Source of the DNA: Halalkalibacter sp. APA_J-10(15)
GTDB lineage: Bacteria > Bacillota > Bacilli > Bacillales > Bacillaceae_D
Assembly (NCBI RefSeq): GCF_023017105.1
Contig: NZ_JALKEV010000011.1
Span: 101,174 to 165,173 of the forward strand
Length of the DNA stretch: 64,000 nucleotides
Direction of reading: 5' to 3'
The first letter of the stretch is position 1. Each line of letters starts with the position of its first letter. Shown here in pieces: positions 25,671 through 33,746 of this stretch. The translations under genes were made by a program, and so were the position numbers. The notes under the pieces were generated by a model. That model saw nothing but the letters and a program-made list of their open reading frames with translations, was not told the origin of the DNA and did no database searches.

Positions 25671-26198
25671 TTAACAGTGCTTTTTATCGTCTATTACTTT
25701 AATTGCTTTGATTTCATCTAGAGGGATGATTACGAAATCAGTTTTTTGGTCCTTTTCTCTATGTCGAGTCGTACAACGGCAATCTCTACGGCGTCTTCTA
25801 TCTTCATCTATTTTTTCAATTTCAATAAAGTCTCTTCCGACATGGCAAATAACCCCTGTAAATATGTTACACTCATCACCGCATTCAACTTCCAATTTAA
25901 CTACACAACCGACAAGCTGACGTAATCTGAAAGCAAAGCCACCTTCTAAACCTCTTAAGCGAATATTAAATCTGTCATCGCAAAATCTATCACGATGTCT
26001 GAAGTCGCAGTCTCTGTTTCTAAAATGTCTATCGAAGCATTGACAATCTCTGAAATGATCCCTTTTGCAATCACATAAACTACGACAATCATGTCTTCTG
26101 TGGAAATCATGGTGACGGAAGTCTATTCCACAAGAACAACGTGAGAAAAAGTCATTTCGGAATTTGCCACATGAATGGCACTCAAAGCCGTGACTCAT
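25671..26198 (-). CDS. Cys/His/Arg-rich spore-coat-like protein with C-terminal beta-barrel
   Basis: 175 aa. Residues 1-75 begin with a zinc-ribbon-like pair (CHSCGK, then CSCG), followed by a repetitive tract of alternating Cys, His, Asp, Arg and Phe (CRSLCDCKRDHFRDCQC and similar). Residues about 88-165 are a barrel domain (LVGCVVKLEVEC, FTGVICHVGRDFIEIEK, IIPLDEIKAIKV) closely like the one in the 259-aa neighbour (both share CxVGRDF). ATG at 26198 follows AAAGAGGTGAAG. The composition suits a cross-linked or metal-loaded spore surface protein. Confidence 0.7.
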   Translation of the reverse strand: MSHGFECHSCGKFRNDFFSRCSCGIDFRHHDFHRRHDCRSLCDCKRDHFRDCQCFDRHFRNRDCDFRHRDRFCDDRFNIRLRGLEGGFAFRLRQLVGCVVKLEVECGDECNIFTGVICHVGRDFIEIEKIDEDRRRRRDCRCTTRHREKDQKTDFVIIPLDEIKAIKVIDDKKHC

Positions 26199-26338
26199 AT
26201 TTTCTTCACCTCTTTCCTAAAAAAGATACTTTATCATATGTCATTAGATTGAATGTGAAAGGTACAACAAACTAGCATCTCTCACCATTTCCATAATGGT
26301 TAAGCGTTCAAAATTGTAGAAAGGAGAAGCAAAATGTT

Positions 26339-26803
26339 ATGAAAAAACGATCTAATTCCTTACCGTATCTCGTAAATAACGATAACATGAAGGCAAATCA
26401 AAGTTTTTACTATTCTGAACACGATAATGATTGTCATGTAATGACTCAATTAGAAAATGAATTACAACAATTTGTTCAAACGAAAAACAGGAACAATCAT
26501 ATTTCGGAGAGAGAATTACTTCAAGCATTAATAGAAGAATGTCGTGAACAAAGAAATCGAATAAAAGAACTCGAAAAGAAAGTAAATATACTTTCAAACG
26601 TAAGTCCGTTTAAAAAAGTGTTCGAGTCATTACCAGCAAATTATCCCGTGTATGAAGTAATGCTTAATGGCTGTTCTGTTCCCACTACACGCTTTTTAAA
26701 TACGGAAGGAGAGCTGGTCCATTTTTCAGATGAGGATAACATTAATTCATTACATGTAAATAAAATTGACGGCGTACGTTGGGGCAATGAGGACATAGAA
26801 TAA
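26339..26803 (+). CDS. Hypothetical protein with coiled coil and LPxNYP domain
   Basis: 154 aa. Residues about 55-90 form a coiled coil (ELLQALIEECREQRNRIKEL). Residues 95-150 (VFESLPANYPVYEVMLNG, VPTTRFLN, LHVNKIDGVRWG) match position by position the C-terminal domain of the 100-aa protein encoded at 27013 on the other strand. GGAGA lies 11 nt before ATG at 26339. Probably another small-barrel spore protein of this cluster; family not recognised. Confidence 0.65.
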   Translation: MKKRSNSLPYLVNNDNMKANQSFYYSEHDNDCHVMTQLENELQQFVQTKNRNNHISERELLQALIEECREQRNRIKELEKKVNILSNVSPFKKVFESLPANYPVYEVMLNGCSVPTTRFLNTEGELVHFSDEDNINSLHVNKIDGVRWGNEDIE

Positions 26804-26807
26804 AATG

Positions 26808-26830
26808 AGGGAAAGATAGTCTCTTTCCCC
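26808..26830 (+). terminator. Short hairpin after the 154-aa gene
   Basis: GGGAAAGA and TCTTTCCC form an 8-bp stem around TAGTC, 4 bp after the stop codon. Only a weak T content follows. Confidence 0.45.
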
Positions 26831-26836
26831 TATTAG

Positions 26837-26999
26837 AACTTGTTCAAAAAGCTCTGAAAAAAGTGGCAATGGCTCCGTTCACTACTAGTCTTGTGGGGAG
26901 AAAACTACCCCCCACAAGACTTTTAAAAGATGTAGCGACTACGCTCATTGCTTGGAGACTGTTCAAAAAACGGAAAAACCATCCTTTTTGAACAGTCTC
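26837..26999. repeat. Dispersed repeat family B, copy 2
   Basis: Ends are CTTGTTCAAAAAGC and TTTTTGAACAG. Internal GTCTTGTGGGG and CCCCACAAGAC form the central hairpin, with CAATGGCTCCG and GATGTAGCGACTACG as in copy 1. It separates the two paralogous LPxNYP genes. Confidence 0.8.
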
Positions 27000-27012
27000 T
27001 ATTATAAAAAGA

Positions 27013-27315
27013 TTAATGTGGGTCTGGTGTTTCGCCAAACGAGATACCAGTAATTTTATCAACTTCTAGCACAACAACTTGACATTCTTCATCTAAAAAG
27101 TATGCAAGACAATCACAAATGTTTGAGAAAACAGCTACTGGAATGAGCTTACCTTTTACAAAGACACCACCAATTGGGTAGTTTGGAGGAAGGTTTTTAA
27201 GAACTTGTTCTACACCACATTTGTCGTCCCGGCGTTTGTCGTCCGGGCATTTGTCGTCCTTCTTTTTATCAAGAAGATCTTTTAGAAGGTTTTCAAGCCC
27301 TAAATTTTGTGACAT
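27013..27315 (-). CDS. Hypothetical protein, paralog of the 154-aa LPxNYP protein
   Basis: 100 aa. A charged N-terminus contains a Lys/Asp/Cys-rich stretch (KKKDDKCPDDKRRDDKCG), followed by VLKNLPPNYPIGGVFVKGKL, CDCLAYFLDEEC and LEVDKITGISFG. It shares the pattern LP.NYP...v...G...P...F.N with the neighbour at 26339. ATG at 27315 follows GAAAGGGGAT. Cys content (6 in 100) suggests a spore-coat type protein. Function unknown. Confidence 0.65.
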   Translation of the reverse strand: MSQNLGLENLLKDLLDKKKDDKCPDDKRRDDKCGVEQVLKNLPPNYPIGGVFVKGKLIPVAVFSNICDCLAYFLDEECQVVVLEVDKITGISFGETPDPH

Positions 27316-27438
27316 GATAAATCCCCTTTCTGAGTTTGTTATATTTCCTCTGTGGAGAGGACTACTATAATTTATGTTCTTTTCTTTTAATGGATTGGAC
27401 TTTGTACATTTAATTTTACAAAAAAGGGCTCATGTAAC

Positions 27439-27606
27439 AGGGCACTGAAAAAGTGTGATTTTCACTTTTTCAGTGCCTTTAAGTAATGTGCGTAGCCGTT
27501 GCCCGATTTTGAAAGCCTTGAAATGAGTCGGTTTCTCATAGCAAGGCGCGCATCGAGCGGAGCCATTACTCTTCTTTGAGTTACTAGAAAGGACTTTTTC
27601 AGTGGA
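27439..27606. repeat. Dispersed repeat family A, copy 2
   Basis: GGGCACTGAAAAAG at the left and CTTTTTCAGTGG at the right. The left end folds with the adjacent CTTTTTCAGTGCC into a strong hairpin that could end transcripts entering from the left. Internal words GCGTAGCCGTTGCCCG and GAGCGGAGCCATTAC match copy 43809 almost exactly. Confidence 0.8.
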
Positions 27607-27810
27607 CTTCTAATGTAACGATCTACGAGAATCTGTATTGCGGTTAACCGTAATAATAGATGTCAATGTCTGATTAAATTTCATGTATAATAAATATGTA
27701 TTTATTCCATAATGAGGTATTTTTACAGGTTAGGATAGAGGGGACAAAGTGTCGAGAATTTTCATAAAGGACTCTAGAGTAACAAATAAGCCTATACTGC
27801 AAAACAAACG

Positions 27811-28073
27811 CACCAGCATATAAGTGCTTGTTTCTTTGTAGGGATTCTATTAGGGAGAATCGCCAAATATTCTGATACGGTTCTATCTAATAGTAGTGAA
27901 AGTGGAATGTTCTTCAGTTTTATTAGTGGGGTAACAACCAATCTAAGGGTATGGATTGTGTTATGGACGTTTATTGCTGTGTGGAGTAAAAGACCTATAT
28001 TTGTGGCTATAGAAGTATTTGTTTTCTTGTAGGAATGTTAATTGCTTATTTTGTATTCACTAATGTTGTATGA
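27811..28073 (+). pseudogene. Fragment of a polytopic membrane protein
   Basis: A coherent hydrophobic frame (ILLGRIAKYSDTVLSNSSES, then FISGVTTNLRVWIVLWTFIA, IFVAIEVFVFL) meets TAG near 28030, after which a one-base shift restores GMLIAYFVFTNVV and a stop. At least two membrane helices remain. There is no start site, so this is a decayed gene of unknown family. Confidence 0.5.
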
Positions 28074-28602
28074 TTTTCCAACCATATTACGATCGGGTGA
28101 AATCATATTAGATAGTGTGAAATATAGTACAACAGCTTTCGCCGAAGTTGAAGGCATGAAAATAGGTCACATTCTTTGCGATGAGTTAATCGTTCAACGA
28201 ATAAAAGGAGAAGATTATCACGGTGTAGACTTATTTGTACATCCAATTGGTGTAGGAATGCTTAGCAATGAACAGTTTGAAGAATGAATTGACGAAGCTA
28301 CTAAAATTGCGATTGACTACAAAACGATGATTCTTGGAACTAGCCAGTGAGGTATTGAAATAACACAAGCAGGCTTTGTAAAAGTGTTAAATCAAATACA
28401 GTTGATCATACCGGAAAGACCTGGTAATAAAAGAATGGATTCTATGCGTAATATTTTATCAAACGAAAGAGTAGGTCTTATCTTTTTTATCCCAGGTTTA
28501 GGTGAAACATTACGAGTCAATGGGAAAGCAACATTAATCATAGATCAGGAATTGCTCGATAAAATGGCCGTTAATGGGAAGAAGCCCGTACGGTGGTGTA
28601 AG
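28063..28602 (+). pseudogene. Degenerate gene ending in a PPOX-type flavin-binding domain
   Basis: One frame runs from ATG at 28063 with two internal TGA codons (28285 and 28348), both in contexts that would read well with Trp. The first part (AFAEVEGMKIGHILCDELIV) is not recognised. The last part, LIIPERPGNKRMDSMRNILS followed by VGLIFFIPGLGETLRVNGKA, is the C-terminal half of the pyridoxamine 5'-phosphate oxidase-like split-barrel family (MSMEG_1061 type), with its N-terminal half missing. It may be two remnants joined by deletion. It runs into the hxlR copy at 28635. Confidence 0.55.
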
Positions 28603-28634
28603 AGGTCGGGGGTTATTCACCCCCTCCTACTCTT

Positions 28635-29088
28635 TTGTTTCAAACAATGTAACTATTTATATTTCTTGTATTCCTCCCCCCAAACCATAATTGAATCTAG
28701 TATCGGCTTTAGTTTTTTTCCGATATCGCTCAACGTATATTCGACTTTAGGTGGTATTTGAGGATATACGTTACGAACAACAATGCCATACTCCTCCAAA
28801 ATGCAAAGCTGCTTGGTTAAGGTTGCATGAGTAATGTCTGGAAACAACCGTTGAATTTCATTAAATCGCATCGTTTTTTCACTTAAAAACAGAATGATCA
28901 GCATGGACCACTTTCCCGACAATATCTTTTGAGCGCTTGTGAAACCACATTTCTCCAATATCTCATTTGTGTAGTTCATAATAGCCATCCTTTCCTTTTC
29001 TTTCCGGTATCCAATTGCATACTAACGCTACTCCTAGAGCGTAGAAAACCTCTGAAGATCCTTCTACAATAAAATGAAAAACAGAGGA
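28635..29088. repeat. 454-bp direct duplication, copy 1
   Basis: This segment, containing the hxlR-type gene and its upstream region, recurs at 29768-30221 with the same length and no gaps. I count only a handful of substitutions. The two copies flank a 680-bp segment with an unrelated membrane protein gene. Confidence 0.9.
28653..28988 (-). CDS. HxlR family transcriptional regulator, copy 1
   Basis: 111 aa, a single winged-helix domain. MNYTNEILEKCGFTSAQKIL carries the conserved Cys14 used for thiol sensing in YodB/HypR-type members, then SGKWSMLIILFLS, MRFNEIQRLFPDITHATLTKQL (recognition helix) and the wing VVRNVYPQIPPKVEYTL. Nearly identical to the copy at 29786 (a few residues differ). 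Unlike copy 2 it has lost the divergent oxidoreductase neighbour, so it may be redundant. ATG at 28988 behind AAAGGATGGC, or the ATG at 28979. Confidence 0.9.
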   Translation of the reverse strand: MAIMNYTNEILEKCGFTSAQKILSGKWSMLIILFLSEKTMRFNEIQRLFPDITHATLTKQLCILEEYGIVVRNVYPQIPPKVEYTLSDIGKKLKPILDSIMVWGEEYKKYK

Positions 29089-29212
29089 TTAAAAAGGCCT
29101 ATGGTTATGCCAATGCTAAGGAAATTAATGTTAAACTAAAGATGTGGATTATTAAATTTGTTATAAATTTCTAATATGCAGAGCATTCTAAGAGAGAAAA
29201 GGGGGATGCTTA

Positions 29213-29719
29213 GTGAAGGGAAATAAATTTGATAAATTATTTTTAAGAACGACAACTGTTGTAACTCTAATTAGTTTAATGATTTTACTATTTAGAAAGC
29301 CACCGATAAAAGAATGGGTTATAGTTTATTTATTTAATGCCGTGACAAATGGGATTATAGATAACTTTATTACATCGTATAGAATAGTCAAATATCCAGT
29401 ACGTTTTTTCCCTAAAGTGTTTCAAACACATATCCTATTTGACTTTTTGATATATCCAACTTTCACCATACTTTATAATCAAGTCACTGAAAATGATAAA
29501 TTTGTCGCCATTTTTTATAAATTATTGTACTTTACTGTTCCTATGTTTTTCGTTGAGTATTGGGCAGTCAGGAAAACAAACTTAATTAAATGGAAAAAGG
29601 GATGGGGGTGGTATCATACCTTTTTAAGTATGACTATAAAATCACTGTTAACACGTTTTATTATTGGTATTGTCAGAAAAGTGGATAGAAAACAAATGAT
29701 AATGAGTAGGCAAAATTAG
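29213..29719 (+). CDS. CBO0543-family membrane protein
   Basis: 168 aa with about five hydrophobic segments. PPIKEWVIVYLFNAVTNGIID, then FPKVFQTHILFDFLIYPTF, is the conserved pattern of this Firmicutes family of unknown function. GTG at 29213 follows GGGGGATG with a short spacer. It lies between the two copies of the 454-bp duplication. Confidence 0.65.
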   Translation: MKGNKFDKLFLRTTTVVTLISLMILLFRKPPIKEWVIVYLFNAVTNGIIDNFITSYRIVKYPVRFFPKVFQTHILFDFLIYPTFTILYNQVTENDKFVAIFYKLLYFTVPMFFVEYWAVRKTNLIKWKKGWGWYHTFLSMTIKSLLTRFIIGIVRKVDRKQMIMSRQN

Positions 29720-29767
29720 CAATTTGTCATAAGAGCAGTACTGTTTAGACAGTATTGCTCTTGTTTA

Positions 29768-30221
29768 TTGTTTCAAACAATGTAACTATTTATATTTTTT
29801 GTATTCTTCCCCCCAAACCATAATTGAATCTAGTATCGGCTTTATTTTTTTTCCGATATCGCTCAACGAATATTCGACTTTAGGTGGTATTTGAGGATAT
29901 ACGTTACGAACAACAATTCCATACTCCTCCAAAATGCGAAGCTGCTTGGTTAAGGTTGCATGAGTAATGTCTGGAAACAACCGTTGAATTTCATTAAATC
30001 GCATCGTTTTTTCACTTAAAAACAGAATGATCAGCATGGACCATTTTCCCGACAATATCTTTTGAGCGCTTGTGAAACCACATTTTTCCAATATCTCATT
30101 TGTGTAGTTCATAATAGCCATCCTTTCCTTTTCTTTCCGGTATCCAATTGCATACTAACGCTACTCCTAGAGCGTAGAAAACCTCTGAAGATCCTTCTAC
30201 AATAAAATGAAAAACGGAGGA
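29768..30221. repeat. 454-bp direct duplication, copy 2
   Basis: Same 454 bp as 28635-29088, ungapped. It ends at CGGAGGA, which is the ribosome-binding site of the nitroreductase gene here but CAGAGGA in copy 1. This suggests that copy 2 is the ancestral arrangement. Confidence 0.9.
29786..30121 (-). CDS. HxlR family transcriptional regulator, copy 2
   Basis: 111 aa, same domain and Cys14 as copy 1. It is divergent from the nitroreductase at 30232 with about 110 bp between the starts, the usual arrangement for an HxlR-type redox regulator and its target (for example YodB or HypR with nitroreductases in B. subtilis). It therefore probably represses the nitroreductase until electrophile or disulfide stress modifies Cys14. 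Confidence 0.92.
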   Translation of the reverse strand: MAIMNYTNEILEKCGFTSAQKILSGKWSMLIILFLSEKTMRFNEIQRLFPDITHATLTKQLRILEEYGIVVRNVYPQIPPKVEYSLSDIGKKIKPILDSIMVWGEEYKKYK

Positions 30222-30231
30222 GAGTGCGCAG

Positions 30232-30903
30232 ATGAATACAAAAGTACCCATTTGCAAAGAACACGTTATTTCAGCTTTTCAATTTAGACATGCTACCAAA
30301 ACTTTTAATACGATCAAAAAAATATCCGAAGAGGATTTTAACTATATTCTCGAAACGGGTAGGTTATCTCCCAGCTTGATTGGTTTAGAGCCATGGAGGT
30401 TTATCGTTGTACAAAATCCGGAGTTAAGGAATAAGCTAAAAGCAGTTTCACCTGGAGCTCAAGGCCAACTGGACACTGCGAGTCATTTTCTGATCATTCT
30501 TGCCCGGACAAATGTAAGGTATGATTCCGAATATGTGATTGATCAAATGAAAAATGTGCAAAAAATGCCCCAAGAGGTTGTTACTTATATCTCTGGTGCA
30601 TTAAAAGAGGTTCAGGAAGTGCGTGGTTTGTTGAAAGATGAACGTTTAATGTATGAATGGTCTGCCAAGCAAACCTATATAGCTATGGGGAACATGATGA
30701 CCGCCGCTGCTTTAGCTGGAATCGATTCTTGTCCGATTGAAGGATTTGACTATGCTGCAGTAGACCAAATCTTAAAAGAAGAAGGTTTGTTAGAGGAAGG
30801 GAATTTGAAGGCATCCGTGATGGTCGCTTTTGGATATCGGAATGAAGAGCCCGAACGAGCCAAAACAAGAAACAGTATGGATCAAATTGTGCGTTGGACA
30901 TAA
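30232..30903 (+). CDS. NAD(P)H-dependent nitroreductase family protein (YfkO-like)
   Basis: 223 aa, the FMN-binding nitroreductase fold: FQFRHATKTF (Arg and His near the N-terminus contact FMN), SPSLIGLEPWRFIVVQ, QTYIAMGNMMTAAALAGIDSCPIEGFD and MVAFGYRNEEPERAKTR. Such enzymes reduce quinones, nitroaromatics or azo compounds with NAD(P)H. ATG at 30232 follows CGGAGGAGAG. Likely controlled by the divergent HxlR regulator. Confidence 0.92.
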   Translation: MNTKVPICKEHVISAFQFRHATKTFNTIKKISEEDFNYILETGRLSPSLIGLEPWRFIVVQNPELRNKLKAVSPGAQGQLDTASHFLIILARTNVRYDSEYVIDQMKNVQKMPQEVVTYISGALKEVQEVRGLLKDERLMYEWSAKQTYIAMGNMMTAAALAGIDSCPIEGFDYAAVDQILKEEGLLEEGNLKASVMVAFGYRNEEPERAKTRNSMDQIVRWT

Positions 30904-30931
30904 AGGATCGACAATAGACAATCAATTAGAA

Positions 30932-30970
30932 CAGCCTTAGTCCTAAAACCCATTGGACTGAGGCCTTTTA
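30932..30970 (+). terminator. Intrinsic terminator after the nitroreductase gene
   Basis: GCCTTAGTCC pairs with GGACTGAGGC around TAAAACCCATT, followed by CTTTTAAC. Confidence 0.75.
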
Positions 30971-31660
30971 ACTATTGTTTTTAGCTTAATATCATTCCTT
31001 AAATCTAGAAATTTGTCATTTTATGATAACTTATCACAATGGTGGGTAGTTCGCCATGATATGATTATTAATCAATAAGGAAAAAAAGACCAGCTCTCTA
31101 GAGGACTGGTCTTGGACTTGTCCCCAGTATTTTGCGTTGTTGAAGAGCTTAGGTTTAAACATAATTCAAAATTAAATTATAACCGAGGACGATTCTTCAG
31201 ATGATAGTCGCTTTTTCATAAAAAATGATTGTGAAACATTATACTCAAACTAAGGGAGCGTTTCTGCAATTGGATCAGGAGATCTTTTTATTGAAGGATA
31301 AAGAGTATTTATGTTGAATATTGTATAAATAATCTTAAATAAGGAGTCGATTTCGATGTAAGTAAAACGGTACCCCTAATTCCATCTTGCAGGATCACAG
31401 CTTCGCTTGTTATACGAGACCTACGTCCGATCCAGCCAACAATTTGCTTCTATAAGTAGAGGATAAACGGTTTAGTTGATGGGATCAATGTCCCAGGGGC
31501 AGTTACGTTCTACCCTAGCTACTAATAGAATAAGAACATATAAAAAAGTTCAGTCAGAAATATTTAACATTCTGGCTAACCTATAATGCGAATGTGGCAG
31601 GTTAGGTGAAGAAAGAATTCATGTCAACGTATGGGCAATCAAATCTAAAGGATCTTTTAA
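30971..31660. other. Gene-poor, degenerate stretch
   Basis: About 690 bp with no intact gene. AAAGACCAG/CTGGTCTT at about 31087-31112 forms a hairpin with a T-run on the minus strand, i.e. a terminator for a gene that is no longer there. Around 31368-31460 a short frame (VPLIPSCRITASLVIRD) looks like coding remains but is too short to name. Confidence 0.5.
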
Positions 31661-31858
31661 ATGTCCATTTATATAAACCTTGTTGTAATTAGCTCACTCA
31701 ATATTGAAAAATCTGTTACCTTTTATGAAGCTCTCGGACTTATATTTAAAAAAGAACAACATGGCAATGGACCAGAGCATTACGCTTGCGAAATTGGTAA
31801 TCTTGTATTTGAGATATATTCAGGAATTTTTGGAGAAGGCTTTTGTTTGACTTTATAG
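31661..31858 (+). pseudogene. Truncated VOC/glyoxalase-family protein
   Basis: 65 codons: INLVVISSLNIEKSVTFYEA, LGLIFKKEQHGNGPEHYACE, then LVFEIYSGIFGEGF. This is the first beta-alpha-beta-beta-beta module of a vicinal-oxygen-chelate protein. The second module needed for a dimeric active site is missing, and the stop is followed directly by the next gene, so the 3' half was deleted. No good ribosome-binding site. Confidence 0.7.
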
Positions 31859-31899
31859 AATTAAATCTAAGAAGCATTATTTTTTATAGGTGGGACAAT

Positions 31900-32424
31900 A
31901 TGACGAAATCAATCGTTATTCTTAGTGAATATAATCCAAATTGGGAAAAACAATTTGAATCTGAGGAAAAAAGAATTCTTGATATTTTAGGTGATAGGGT
32001 TGTAGGAATTGAACATATTGGAAGCACGTCTATAAAGGGGTTAGAAGCTAAACCAATAATTGACATCATTATAGGTATACAAGATTTAGATGAAGTATCT
32101 AACTATGTTCCTCCTTTAAGTGAAATAGAATATGAATATGTTCCAAAACCAATGTTTAAAGACAGAAGGTTTTTTAGGAAGGGATTATGGGGACAAGGCA
32201 CTTGTCATCTTCATATCTGTGAATTTAATAGCAGTGAGTGGATTGAAAAATTATTGTTTCGGGACTATCTTAGGTTACACCCCCAAGTAGCAAAAGAGTA
32301 CGCTTCATTAAAAAAAGAACTTGCCTCTAAATATCAGTTTGATAGACCAACCTACACAAAGAAAAAAGAACCATTTATAAAAACAATTATCGAAAAAGCA
32401 AATAAGGAAATACATAGCAAGTAA
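31900..32424 (+). CDS. GrpB family protein (nucleotidyltransferase-like)
   Basis: 174 aa from ATG at 31900, behind AGGTGGG. Motifs typical of the GrpB/UPF0157 family: VEIHIGSTS-type VGIEHIGSTSIKGL (about 32-45), AKPIIDIIIG, RRFFRKG and THLHICEFNSSEW (here CHLHICEF). The fold is related to nucleotidyltransferases; the substrate is unknown, with CoA kinase-like and drug-modifying roles suggested for relatives. A terminator follows. Confidence 0.85.
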   Translation: MTKSIVILSEYNPNWEKQFESEEKRILDILGDRVVGIEHIGSTSIKGLEAKPIIDIIIGIQDLDEVSNYVPPLSEIEYEYVPKPMFKDRRFFRKGLWGQGTCHLHICEFNSSEWIEKLLFRDYLRLHPQVAKEYASLKKELASKYQFDRPTYTKKKEPFIKTIIEKANKEIHSK

Positions 32425-32457
32425 AAAAGGGGATGTCCGTCTTGTTAAATTAACGGG

Positions 32458-32487
32458 GCGATAGCTGAACAGGGCTGTCGCTTTTTT
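32458..32487 (+). terminator. Intrinsic terminator after the GrpB-like gene
   Basis: GCGATAGC pairs with GCTGTCGC (one G-T pair) around TGAACAGG, followed by TTTTTT. Confidence 0.8.
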
Positions 32488-32545
32488 GCGAACGGAGCAG
32501 TTTTATTCAATAAGTGAAAATGAGTGACTTAGGAGGAATCTCTCT

Positions 32546-33172
32546 ATGCCAAAAATAGATAAACCTGGAGAAATAATAATTCTAAATGGTACTCCAAGGT
32601 CAGGGAAGTCTAGCATAGCTTTAGTAATCCAGAATACATTTGAAGGTGTGTGGATGAGTTTAGGTGTAGACCAGTTTATGCAGATGACTCCAAAACAATT
32701 TCAACCTGGAATCGGTTTACGACCTGGAGGTGAACGACCCGACCTCGAATCAACTATAAAAATTATGTATCGAGCTATGTATGAGACAATCGCACAATTC
32801 AGTCGCTTAGGACTAAATGTTGTGGTTGACGTAGGACATCATGACGGATATTCAGTTCCATAAAGAATTCTTCCTGAGTGTGCTCGTATATTGGATGGAC
32901 TCCCTGTTTTTTTCGTAGGAGTTCGGTGCCCGATTGAAATTATTATGGAACGGAGGATTAAGACATGGAATGCTGGTTACAACCATGATGGTGAAGTTCC
33001 AAAGCCAATTGTTTTATGGCAAGAACTTGTCCATATACCTGGTGTCTATGACATGGAAATTGATACCTCCGTTTATAGTCGTGAAGAGTGTGCTAAATTA
33101 ATTAGACAGAGACTCGAAAATGGTCAGCCACCGGAGGCTTTTCAGCTCATTAAAAATATAGAAACTGAATAA
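32546..33172 (+). pseudogene. Chloramphenicol phosphotransferase-like kinase, single nonsense codon
   Basis: One frame of 208 codons, a full-length match in size to CPT-family kinases, interrupted only by TAA at 32861-32863 (HHDGYSVP-stop-RILPECARIL). The P-loop is GTPRSGKSS (15-23); VVVDVGHHDG carries the catalytic Asp region; FFVGVRCPIEIIMERR and the C-terminal part are intact. ATG at 32546 follows TAGGAGGAAT. CPT enzymes phosphorylate chloramphenicol or related small molecules. The mutation looks recent because nothing else has decayed. Confidence 0.8.
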
Positions 33173-33362
33173 TGTCATTGATTAAGTAGCAGTAAATGAC
33201 ATTTAGCTAACGGTGGTTAATCTTCAAGAAAAAGGCTGACTTTTTCTTATTGAAGTAAATTGAGTGGGATACACAGCAAACTTTCGGGAGCAGTCAAATG
33301 TGTGGTTTAAACTATAGAAGTAGGATACTTTAAGAAGAAATTAAAGTGAGGAGGTTAGAGAA

Positions 33363-33746
33363 GTGGATTTTATCTACATATCATCAGTCATTGTGGCAAT
33401 TTTGTTTGTGTCCGTTGCAGTGTTTCAAGTGATACTTTCACTCGGGTACCCTTTTGGTGAATTTGCAATGGGTGGCTATTATAAAGTTTTACCTAAAAAA
33501 TTTCGTATTGTGAGTGCTTTTAATGCTGTGATTCTCTTATTTATGGGTTTAGTTTTTCTCCAACATACAAATGTCTTAAATTGGTCATATTTTTTATCTA
33601 CTAATATACTTGTATGGGTTATTACAATTTTCCTCGGTGTTAATACAATAGCAAACCTAATATCACAGAGCAAAAAAGAGAGACTTATTATGACACCGTT
33701 ATCGGGTTTTACTTTCATATTATGTTTATTTATTGCTTTATCATAA
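33363..33746 (+). CDS. Hypothetical four-helix membrane protein
   Basis: 127 aa with hydrophobic segments at about 5-26, 50-68, 75-96 and 108-126. GTG at 33363 is 8 nt after GAGGAGG. The FAMGGYYKVLPKKFRIVSAF loop between helices 1 and 2 and the SKKERLIMTPLS loop before the last helix are the conserved parts as far as I can judge. Family of unknown function. A hairpin (CTTCAAGAAAAAG with CTTTTTCTTATTGAAG, 33224-33256) lies upstream and probably ends the previous transcript. Confidence 0.7.
   Translation: MDFIYISSVIVAILFVSVAVFQVILSLGYPFGEFAMGGYYKVLPKKFRIVSAFNAVILLFMGLVFLQHTNVLNWSYFLSTNILVWVITIFLGVNTIANLISQSKKERLIMTPLSGFTFILCLFIALS

Noticed and set aside
26844-27062. 72-codon minus-strand frame, and similar frames at 36885 and 43721
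   Set aside because: These frames are made by the family A and B repeats and start or end inside them; they are not genes.
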